Origin: Alphaproteobacteria bacterium
GTDB taxonomy: Bacteria; Pseudomonadota; Alphaproteobacteria; Rickettsiales; Rickettsiaceae
Direction: 5' to 3'
Assembly: GCA_020630305.1 (NCBI GenBank)
Contig: JAHDBQ010000003.1
Location: 1 to 14,114, forward strand
DNA length: 14,114 bases
The position numbers were made by a program, and so were the translations under genes. Under the pieces are notes generated by a model that ran no database searches, was not told the DNA's origin, and saw nothing but the letters and a program-made list of their open reading frames with translations. This document shows, in pieces, positions 8,052-14,114 of the stretch. Every line of letters starts with the position of its first letter. The stretch's first letter is position 1.

Positions 8052-8113
8052 TAAGCGAGGCCTTTTTGGAGCGCTTATAAAACTAAAAAACGAAAAGAGG
8101 CAGGTGTCCTCTT
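8052..8113 (+). other. Two small hairpins in the trmD-rplS gap
   Basis: TAAGCG (8052-8057) can pair with CGCTTA (8072-8077), and AAGAGG (8095-8100) with CCTCTT (8108-8113) around a 7-base loop. Neither is followed by a proper T tract, so they look less like terminators than like a possible mRNA processing or leader structure ahead of rplS. No known leader family is recognised. Confidence 0.3.
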
Positions 8114-8144
8114 ATATAATAAATATTTTTAGGAGTTAATAAAA

Positions 8145-8525
8145 ATGTCTAATTTAGTAAAAGAATTTGAGCAAAATCAAATTGCCAAATTATCAGAAAA
8201 TAAAGAAATACCAGAATTTAGATCTGGTGACACTGTAAGAGTTAGCGTCAGAGTTATTGACGGCGCAACTGAAAGACTTCAGGCTTACGAAGGTGTTGTA
8301 ATCGCTAAAAGAAGCAGAGGTATCGCCTCTTCTTTCCTAGTGCGTAAGGTTAGCCACGGTGAAGGCGTAGAAAGAAGATTCATGACTTACTCACCTATCG
8401 TTGCAAAGATTGAGGTTGTTAAGAGAGGTGTGGTGCGCAGAGCTAAATTACACTATTTAAGAAACTTAAGCGGACGTGCAGCTAGAATTAAAGAAAGACA
8501 GACTTTTGTCAAAAAAGAAAAGTAA
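8145..8525 (+). CDS. rplS: 50S ribosomal protein L19
   Basis: L19 sits at the interface of the 30S and 50S subunits and helps form an intersubunit bridge. The 126-aa product shows the family pattern: an N-terminal helix ([10 protein letters not shown]), then an SH3-like barrel with [35 protein letters not shown] split over about residues 25-59, [16 protein letters not shown] (64-79), and the basic signature [24 protein letters not shown] near 95-118. The length is slightly above the usual ~115 aa because of a short charged tail. A good ribosome site, AGGAG at 8131-8135, lies 9 bases before the ATG, in contrast to the weak one of trmD; this fits the far higher protein demand. A strong terminator follows immediately. 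Confidence 0.98.
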   Translation: MSNLVKEFEQNQIAKLSENKEIPEFRSGDTVRVSVRVIDGATERLQAYEGVVIAKRSRGIASSFLVRKVSHGEGVERRFMTYSPIVAKIEVVKRGVVRRAKLHYLRNLSGRAARIKERQTFVKKEK

Positions 8526-8534
8526 GAAAAACAT

Positions 8535-8569
8535 AAACTCTTGGATAGCTAATATTCAAGAGTTTTTTT
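8535..8569 (+). terminator. Intrinsic terminator after rplS
   Basis: A 13-bp stem (8535-8547 with 8553-8565, containing one G-U pair) closes a 5-base loop and runs into seven T residues at 8563-8569. It begins 9 bp after the rplS stop codon and ends the trmD-rplS unit. Confidence 0.85.
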
Positions 8570-8634
8570 AATATTTTTTCAAGCTAGCTATTAGGGGAGC
8601 ATAGCTTAATATATTATGATTCAATACAATTTTC

Positions 8635-8643
8635 GGGAGAGGA
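8635..8643 (+). promoter_or_regulatory. Ribosome binding site that sets the ankyrin gene start
   Basis: GGGAGAGGA precedes two in-frame ATGs at 8646 and 8652: GGGAG is 6 bases from the first and AGGA 8 bases from the second. The upstream ATG at 8616 has no site at a proper distance and lies in an AT-rich stretch that could be a -10 region. Confidence 0.65.
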
Positions 8644-8645
8644 AA

Positions 8646-10379
8646 ATGTTAATGATTTCAAACTTAGCTTGGCAAGCAAGCAAACTCATTATTAAAAAAA
8701 CTGGCATAACTTCAATCCAGACCCTTCTTTATTATGGAATTGATCGTTTTGTAGATAACGATCAAATAATCGAGTTAATAGATGAACTAAATATAGACGT
8801 CAACAAGCAAGACGAAGAAGGGAACACCCTACTTCATTATTTAGCAAAAGATAGCAACAGATACAGCGATCTTATAATTTTCCTGATCGATAATATAACT
8901 CATATAGAAATAAACAAACAGAACAAGAAAGGCGAAACCCTACTTCATAATTTAGCAAGATGCAGCGATTATTCCGGCGATCTAGCTGAATCTTTGATCT
9001 CCAAAGGAGCTGATCGGAATATACAAAATGACTGTAATGACACACCGCTACTAGTTGCACTCCATAATGCCAATCCAGCAATATTCAAGGCGCTTTACAG
9101 CGATGAGATTGACTTAATGAATGATAAATATGCTGGTGTAGAATCGCCGTATCACTGGCCAGACTCTATGAAAATTAAGTATGGAACTATTCTAAGTTTA
9201 GCCGTTAGAAAGTCGCTATCTATTGGATATCAAAAGCAGGCATATTTTAATCATTTATATGAGGTTAAAAATCAATATGCTGAAATTACAGAATTCTTAT
9301 TCGAAAAAATACAAGAAAGATACGAAGAAGCTTATATCATTACAGAATTAATGAGTGAGTATATAGAATCTGAGACTTTTGAAGGTTCTTTTGAAACAGA
9401 AGATCAAGAAAAAATAAATGTAAACATTAATCAAGCAAGACAATACACTGAAGCAATGGAAAATTGCATTGCACAAAACCTTCAATTACTAGAAGCCAGA
9501 ATTCACAGTAAATCTAAACAAATAATAAGCTACTTGAATGATCGCCTACTAAAAGATTTTAAAGAAAAAGTGGAAATAAAATTCTCGACAGATAAAATTA
9601 TTTCAGAATTGCAAGAGTCAGCAAGACATAACCAAGAAAATATAATCTCCAAATACACTGCTCAGAATCTTGATATCTTTTCGGAATTCAAAGAAATAGG
9701 TTCATTTAAAGAAAAAATACACAGCGAAGTAATGCTATTTTTGGCATATAAAATTGACTCAGATAGCAGCTACGAACCTTCTGAATATGACTCTCTAGAA
9801 GACATACATCACGAACTTAAATTAATACCAAAATCTAAAGGTAAAGAAGAAAATAGCACTCCAGAGCCTCGGGGAATTAAAGCGCAAAAAGAAGAAGGGC
9901 AAAAATCTAAAGCAGAATCTTATGAAGAATCCTTTCAAGAATACCCACCTATTCCTGTAATTGGAGGTGATGAATCCGAAGAGAAAACTAACGAACAAGG
10001 TGCGAACAAAGAATTAGATCCAGAAATAAAATTATATTTAATATATTGCACAAAAAATAACTTAAATCAAAACAATGCATTTTGGGAGTACGCTGAGCAA
10101 CTAGATAACGGCCAAAGCCTTGAAGAGAATATTACTAATATTTTAGATAAATTTGCTAAAGCTGATATGCTAAAAACTTACAAGCCAACTCAGCAAGAAG
10201 CAGAATATGTTATGAACTATTTAAGAAGAGGTGCAGATGATTCAAAAGAGGGCACAAAAAGTCTTTTTGAATGGTTAGAACAAGCTAGAAGCTCTATATC
10301 TGAAGACCTTAAACTCGTTGGAGAAAATTCTTTGAAAGGTCAAGAATCTGAAGATTTTAGCGGGGAAAGCATAGAGTAG
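8646..10379 (+). CDS. Ankyrin-repeat protein with acidic tail (577 aa)
   Basis: Three to four ankyrin repeats lie near residues 40-155, for example GNTLLHYLAK and GETLLHNLAR, followed by DVNKQ/ADRNIQN-type turns. The unit spacing is 37 residues, not the usual 33. Residues about 200-370 are charged and helical, probably coiled coil. Residues 370-455 are acidic, low-complexity and probably disordered, with several Tyr and a YPPIPVI segment. Residues 455-577 appear to form a second helical domain of unknown family. No signal peptide or membrane helix is seen. The architecture (short ankyrin block, helical body, disordered acidic region) suits a secreted host-interaction protein of an intracellular bacterium, but this is inference. 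The gene is convergent with another ankyrin gene and an inverted repeat begins 9 bp past its stop. The start could instead be 8652, two codons later. Confidence 0.85.
   Translation: MLMISNLAWQASKLIIKKTGITSIQTLLYYGIDRFVDNDQIIELIDELNIDVNKQDEEGNTLLHYLAKDSNRYSDLIIFLIDNITHIEINKQNKKGETLLHNLARCSDYSGDLAESLISKGADRNIQNDCNDTPLLVALHNANPAIFKALYSDEIDLMNDKYAGVESPYHWPDSMKIKYGTILSLAVRKSLSIGYQKQAYFNHLYEVKNQYAEITEFLFEKIQERYEEAYIITELMSEYIESETFEGSFETEDQEKINVNINQARQYTEAMENCIAQNLQLLEARIHSKSKQIISYLNDRLLKDFKEKVEIKFSTDKIISELQESARHNQENIISKYTAQNLDIFSEFKEIGSFKEKIHSEVMLFLAYKIDSDSSYEPSEYDSLEDIHHELKLIPKSKGKEENSTPEPRGIKAQKEEGQKSKAESYEESFQEYPPIPVIGGDESEEKTNEQGANKELDPEIKLYLIYCTKNNLNQNNAFWEYAEQLDNGQSLEENITNILDKFAKADMLKTYKPTQQEAEYVMNYLRRGADDSKEGTKSLFEWLEQARSSISEDLKLVGENSLKGQESEDFSGESIE
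8826..8958 (+). repeat. DNA-level duplication of an ankyrin unit
   Basis: The 22-base segments at 8826-8847 and 8937-8958 differ at one base and are offset by 111 bp (37 codons). Both encode TLLH(Y/N)LA. The near identity at DNA level suggests recent duplication or gene conversion of a repeat unit. Confidence 0.6.
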
Positions 10380-10387
10380 AGGCTTGC

Positions 10388-10552
10388 TATAGTAAATTAA
10401 CATGAGATTGATGTTGTTTATACAAAATAATTTATGATTTAGATATTATATTTTTTTTCTTAAATACTTATCCATTAAAGGTGAAAAATGTAATTAGATT
10501 AATTATAAAAGATAAAGTAGAAATACCGTCAATCTCATGTTAATTTACTATA
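10388..10552. repeat. Perfect 24-bp inverted repeats bounding a MITE-like element
   Basis: The segment 10388-10411 is the exact reverse complement of 10529-10552, and the similarity continues inward imperfectly for about 16 bases (roughly 12 matches). The 117 bp between the arms are AT-rich and non-coding. If the element proper is 10390-10550 (161 bp, 22-bp ends beginning TAGTAAATT), it is flanked on both sides by the dinucleotide TA, the target duplication typical of IS630/Tc1-mariner elements and their MITEs. The right arm lies inside the 3' end of the minus-strand ankyrin gene and the left arm just past the plus-strand one. An alternative is a long-range hairpin acting as a shared terminator. 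The inverted repeat is certain; its mobile origin is inferred. The gap 10380-10534 holds nothing else I can recognise. Confidence 0.65.
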
Positions 10553-12289
10553 TAGCACCACCTCGCCATTATCTAAATAATCTCCTAATATTGCATTATC
10601 ATTCTCTTGTAAGTGTTCAGTAAAACCTGCATGATTTTCTGTTGCGCATATTTTCGCTTCGCATTTGTTAAGGTCATTATCTTCGGTAAAATAAGTTTTT
10701 TTTTGCATCAGAATTGACTTTACTTTTTCAAAATTTGCTTTTATTTTTGCACCCTTCTGCTCTGGTATTGCGCTAGGAATTTCAGGCAATTGTGGCAGAA
10801 CTAGTTTTTCACCATATTTAGTAGAAGATGCAACTAATAAATCTTTGATAATGCGCAAATGACCTTTGTAAGCAGCATAATGAATTGGCAAACAACCAGC
10901 TTCGGATTTGATATTCAAATCAGCGCCTTTTGTAAGTAATATACTTACAAGCTTATTATGCCCTCTCATTACTGCGATATGTAGAGCAGTCACTCCTATG
11001 CTATCTTTGGCATCAATATCAGAACCTTTATCAGCAATAAAAGATACAAACTCTGAATGCCCTTTATATGCAGCAATATGTATTGGCATTTTTCTCAGAT
11101 CATCTATAGAATTGGGACTAGCTCCTAGATCTATTAAACGCGCTGCTGCACTCGTATGACCATGCAAAGCTGAATAGTGAATTGCAGATAAGTTACTAGC
11201 AGATTTATATTCAATATCTGCCCCCGCTTTGCAGAGCAAACTAATCGTATTTTTATCTCCTTTACTTGCAGCTATATGAAGAGGAGTTACCCCCTTAATC
11301 CCTAATTGTTTAGGAGAAATACCGTGAGAAAATAATAAATCTTTGACTATATCACATGCGCCTTTATATACTGCCACATACAAAGGGGTATATCCTGAAT
11401 CAAATTCAGCGTTTACATCTGCTCCCTCTTTTATAGCCTTCTGATATTCTTTATAATCCTTTTTTTTAATAGCTATATGTAACTTTTGATTTGTGGTGAA
11501 GATCTTTGGTCTAGCTGCATTACTCTCTGGCTGATCATATTCTTCACCTTTAGGAAGAGTTCTATCAAACAATTCATTTATTTTTGAACGATTAACTGCT
11601 TCCCAAGATAAATATTTATCTTTATCTCGCAACTCATCTAAAGCTTTATGATTTCCAAGATAGTCTGCTGCTTTTTTGGGTGATATACCAAATTCGTCTT
11701 GCTTATTCGCATCTGCTCCAAATTTCTTTAAAATGTAGCATAGCTTGGGGTTGTTATTCCGTGCCGCATAATATTGCGGAGTTCTTCCATTATTATCGAG
11801 TACATCAACTTGCGCCCCGCTATTTAGAAGAAGAAGGCCCATATATTCATTCTGCTCTAGCGCAGCAACATGCAGAGCTGTGTATCCGTGATATTCTTTG
11901 GATTCAAGATTAGCTCCCTCTTCAGCAAGGGTCTTTACAGCTTCTGATTTATTCTTAATTACTGCGAGATGAATTGCACTCTGGCCAAAATAATTCCTAG
12001 AATCTAAAGCAGCACCGTTTTTACTAAGGACTTTAATGGCTGCGCAGTTACCTTTAATAGCAGCAGAGTGAATCGCCCTATTTCCAACAAAATTCTGAGC
12101 TTCAAAAGAAGTTTCTTTCAGCAACAAATCTTCTACAACCATGGCGCAGCTGTCGAAACTACAGGAAAGATTCATCTTCTCTGAATATAGCTCCTCTTGA
12201 ATTACTTCCTTATTTGAGTTCTTTATATTGAAACTTTTAGGTTCACCAAATAGTTTTTTTGCCCAACTTGTTTTCCTTTCCTTTGACAT
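10535..12289 (-). CDS. Ankyrin-repeat protein with two repeat blocks (584 aa)
   Basis: About twelve ankyrin repeats lie in two blocks: residues ~68-220 (five units, e.g. YTALHVAALEQNEYMGLLLL at about 136-155) and ~266-490 (seven units, e.g. VTPLHIAASKGDKNTISLLC at about 334-353). They are separated by a charged linker at 220-265. The N-terminal 60 residues are basic then mixed, with no signal peptide. The tail (490-584) has a Pro-rich segment (PQLPEIPSAIP), a Lys-rich helix and an acidic end. This is a protein-interaction scaffold; secretion into a host is plausible but not shown. AGGGG at 12292-12296 lies only two bases before the ATG, an unusually short spacing. The last residues, SKLT and the TGA stop, fall inside the right arm of the inverted repeat. 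Removing the putative insertion with its TA duplication would leave CTA TAG, so the original protein probably ended VVL. The target is unknown. Confidence 0.88.
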   Translation of the reverse strand: MSKERKTSWAKKLFGEPKSFNIKNSNKEVIQEELYSEKMNLSCSFDSCAMVVEDLLLKETSFEAQNFVGNRAIHSAAIKGNCAAIKVLSKNGAALDSRNYFGQSAIHLAVIKNKSEAVKTLAEEGANLESKEYHGYTALHVAALEQNEYMGLLLLNSGAQVDVLDNNGRTPQYYAARNNNPKLCYILKKFGADANKQDEFGISPKKAADYLGNHKALDELRDKDKYLSWEAVNRSKINELFDRTLPKGEEYDQPESNAARPKIFTTNQKLHIAIKKKDYKEYQKAIKEGADVNAEFDSGYTPLYVAVYKGACDIVKDLLFSHGISPKQLGIKGVTPLHIAASKGDKNTISLLCKAGADIEYKSASNLSAIHYSALHGHTSAAARLIDLGASPNSIDDLRKMPIHIAAYKGHSEFVSFIADKGSDIDAKDSIGVTALHIAVMRGHNKLVSILLTKGADLNIKSEAGCLPIHYAAYKGHLRIIKDLLVASSTKYGEKLVLPQLPEIPSAIPEQKGAKIKANFEKVKSILMQKKTYFTEDNDLNKCEAKICATENHAGFTEHLQENDNAILGDYLDNGEVVLYSKLT

Positions 12290-12358
12290 ACCCCTAACAT
12301 AAAAAAATTTAGTTAACTTTAAAGCATCTCTCTAAGTCAAGATATAAATTTGTCAAAT

Positions 12359-12391
12359 AGTCATAAAGTTTTTATTTAAAATTTTATGACT
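12359..12391 (-). terminator. AT-rich hairpin after the lipoprotein gene
   Basis: AGTCATAAA (12359-12367) and TTTATGACT (12383-12391) start a 14-bp stem, with one G-U pair, closing a 5-base loop. It lies 13 bp after the lipoprotein stop codon. The T tract that follows on the minus strand is weak (ATTTG), so termination efficiency is uncertain. Confidence 0.45.
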
Positions 12392-12403
12392 AACAATCAA
12401 AAA

Positions 12404-12937
12404 TTATATTGACCTAAGAGGCTCTACTACCACCGGCTTTACATTTTCTTTTCTCATTGGCGAGGAAGCTGCTTCAGCTAAAGGACATTTTTTGCTTGCT
12501 AGCTCCTCGTTAGTTTTATGCAGCATTGACTTAAGCTGATTCAGCTCCTTGCGGATATTGTCGTGATTATGAGATTGATTCACTCTACTATGCGCTTTTC
12601 TTATAGAAGGGTAGCGTCTATTTGAATATCTTCTGTCCTGATGCGCGTAATCATCTTCTATCATTGCTTTATATATTGAAATATTATCACGAGAAATATT
12701 CTCGCCTTCATCATCATAATCATCTAAATCATCATAATCTATATCGCCCCGACGCACATTTCTTTTGGCTTGCTTGATGTATTTTGGATTATATACAGGC
12801 TGACGCTTACCACCGTGAAAACCAAACATATCAAATAATCTGTTATTTGCAGAACGCTTTAAATAGCCTCTTGGTCCTGTCACGCAAGCAGATAACATCA
12901 TCGCAATTGACGAAAAAATAATTATTTTCTTTAACAT
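12404..12937 (-). CDS. Small lipoprotein, function unknown
   Basis: This 177-aa protein begins with a lipoprotein signal: MLKKIIIF, a hydrophobic core, and the lipobox L-S-A-C with the lipidated Cys at position 18. V19 and T20 follow, without Asp at +2, so outer-membrane sorting is expected. The mature part is hydrophilic: a basic stretch with FDMFGFHGGKRQP, an acidic run DYDDLDDYDDEGE (about 67-79), a basic His/Arg-rich stretch with SNRRYPSIRKAHSR, then a probable short coiled coil, IRKELNQLKSMLHKTNEEL. I recognise no family and assign no function. It lies downstream of murG on the same strand after a gap of 133 bp that contains an AT-rich -10-like TATATT (minus strand, 13019-13014), so it probably has its own promoter. 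A GGGG at 12949-12946, 8 bases before the ATG, is a weak ribosome site. Confidence 0.75.
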   Translation of the reverse strand: MLKKIIIFSSIAMMLSACVTGPRGYLKRSANNRLFDMFGFHGGKRQPVYNPKYIKQAKRNVRRGDIDYDDLDDYDDEGENISRDNISIYKAMIEDDYAHQDRRYSNRRYPSIRKAHSRVNQSHNHDNIRKELNQLKSMLHKTNEELASKKCPLAEAASSPMRKENVKPVVVEPLRSI

Positions 12938-13050
12938 AAAACTAACCCCGTTTCTAATATTTCTTATTTGTTATTTGGCATATTGTTTTTGTAATTTGCC
13001 AATCTTAGTATATAATATATGTCATACACTAAAGAAGCTTGCAACAAACC

Positions 13051-13077
13051 CGCTAAATATTTTGTAAATATTAGGCG
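13051..13077 (-). other. Hairpin overlapping the murG stop codon
   Basis: The arms 13051-13062 and 13066-13077 pair with one mismatch and one G-U around a 3-base loop. On the minus strand GGGTTTGTTG follows, which is only moderately T-rich, so a weak terminator or an mRNA 3'-end structure is possible. Confidence 0.3.
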
Positions 13078-14114
13078 ATTATTTTCAGAACTGTGTCCGC
13101 AAGATTCTTTGCTCCATTTTTCTTACGTTTTAGTAACTTTTTTGATGCTTGTTTCAACTTGTCTCTATCGTCATGCAGTTCAAGAATTTTATCAGCAAGC
13201 AGCTTAGCAGTTATTTCTTTTTCTCTAAAGCACCAGCTGGCTCCTGAGTTATTTAAGCTCTGCGCATTTAAATATTGATGATCATCCATTGCGTATGGAT
13301 ATGGTATGAATATTGCAGGCAAGCCAACATTGGTAAGCTCTGAAATCGTGCCCGCTCCTGCTCTTGCTATAACTAGCTGAGTCCTTGCATATATTTCTGC
13401 CATATTTGTGAAAAACTCAGCGCAGTCATAGCTTATATTAGCATCTGATTCATAGCCGGCTTTGTTTTTTTCGATTTGCTGAGTAACTCTTAGTTTGATA
13501 TCCGGCCTTGCTTCCTTCAATATTTTAAACACATCAGGCATTATTTTAGAAAGAAAGCTGGAGCCCTGACTTCCACCGAATATAAACAAATTCATTGGCT
13601 CATCATGGAAATTATCCTTTTCAGGTAGCGATCTAATAGCCTCACGGACTAGATCACCAACATAAATACTCTTTTCCTTATAATTTTCAATATTTTTTGT
13701 ATCTTCATATGCGAGGGCTATTATTTTTGCATATTTGGCAAAATTTCGACTAGTTTTACCAAGCAAACAATTTTGCTCTTGAATAATAAGAGTTTTTCGT
13801 AGGCAATAAGCTGCAAACATTAAAGGAAATGTGGGGTAACCACCAAAAGCAACAATTACATCTGGCTTTAATCTAATAACTAATAATAAAGCAACAATAC
13901 ATGCTTTGAATAATCTAAAAGCTGAAATGATCTTATTTTTAATGCCACCCATCTTGATGTAGATATCCACAAGATGGGTTTGAAATTTTATATCGTCGCT
14001 TAGATATTTTTGGCATCTTTTATCAGTTGCTAAATGGACATCAATATTACTATCTTTTTCAATGGCCAAGAGCAACAGCTGGAAAAAAATGCCCCCCAGT
14101 TCCACCTGCTGATA
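13071..14114 (-). CDS. murG: MurG glycosyltransferase, partial and apparently frameshifted
   Basis: MurG transfers GlcNAc from UDP-GlcNAc to lipid I to make lipid II at the inner face of the cytoplasmic membrane. Seen from the N-terminal side: VAFGGYPTFP (acceptor domain), IIQEQNCLLGKT (normally IHEQN; His is Gln here), FIFGGSQGSSFLSKIMP, RAGAGTISELTNVGLPAIFIPYPYAMDDHQYLNAQSL (the donor-binding region), then a basic tail. The main frame is open from 14105 to the TAA at 13071. The essential first glycine loop is, however, encoded in another frame: minus strand 14112-14065 reads SAGGTGGHFFPAVALG, then H and a TGA stop. Joining the two frames needs one base fewer (or two more) at about 14062-14069. 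The GTG at 14105 is therefore not a real start; the gene begins beyond the window. It is either a sequence error, a recent pseudogene or recoding. Confidence 0.85.
   Translation of the reverse strand, partial: YQQVELGGIFFQLLLLAIEKDSNIDVHLATDKRCQKYLSDDIKFQTHLVDIYIKMGGIKNKIISAFRLFKACIVALLLVIRLKPDVIVAFGGYPTFPLMFAAYCLRKTLIIQEQNCLLGKTSRNFAKYAKIIALAYEDTKNIENYKEKSIYVGDLVREAIRSLPEKDNFHDEPMNLFIFGGSQGSSFLSKIMPDVFKILKEARPDIKLRVTQQIEKNKAGYESDANISYDCAEFFTNMAEIYARTQLVIARAGAGTISELTNVGLPAIFIPYPYAMDDHQYLNAQSLNNSGASWCFREKEITAKLLADKILELHDDRDKLKQASKKLLKRKKNGAKNLADTVLKIIA

Noticed and set aside
10388..10552. CRISPR or tandem repeat
   Set aside because: There are only two arms, in inverted orientation; no direct repeats with spacers occur anywhere in the window.
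13019..13278. Two short plus-strand open frames near the 3' end of murG
   Set aside because: They are antisense to MurG's conserved C-terminal coding and the first begins within a promoter-like AT stretch; no support for real genes.
14103..14105. GTG at 14105 as the start of MurG
   Set aside because: The conserved glycine loop is encoded across this point in another frame, so the gene begins further upstream, outside the window.

Overview
The window is AT-rich, densely coded DNA that looks like a chromosome segment from an obligate intracellular alphaproteobacterium of the Rickettsiales type. This rests on low-GC codon use, rickettsial-style AlaS, TrmD, L19 and MurG, a lysine-rich autotransporter barrel, a small OMP barrel, and three ankyrin-repeat proteins in 14 kb. 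I cannot name the genus.

Layout. 45-3866 (minus): alaS, followed by an ankyrin-repeat gene. 3867-4122: divergent control region with a near-consensus promoter on each side. 4123-6288 (plus): a signal-peptide autotransporter whose passenger is not a beta-helix and carries His/Asp-Cys motifs resembling CE-clan cysteine proteases or YopJ acetyltransferases. 6289-6465: two hairpin terminators between convergent genes. 6466-7059 (minus): small outer-membrane beta-barrel protein. 7060-7342: divergent promoter region. 7343-8525 (plus): trmD and rplS, closed by a strong terminator. 8646-10379 (plus) and 10535-12289 (minus): two large convergent ankyrin proteins, with a 161-165 bp element bounded by perfect 24-bp inverted repeats lying across their 3' ends. 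12404-12937 (minus): small lipoprotein. 13071 to the window end (minus): murG, running off the edge and carrying an apparent frameshift just after its glycine-rich N-terminal loop.

The window mixes housekeeping genes (translation: alaS, trmD, rplS; cell wall: murG) with likely host-interaction or envelope genes: the autotransporter, the OMP, the lipoprotein and the ankyrin proteins. The most notable observations are the protease-like autotransporter passenger, the murG frameshift, and the MITE-like element, which appears to supply the last codons of one ankyrin gene.
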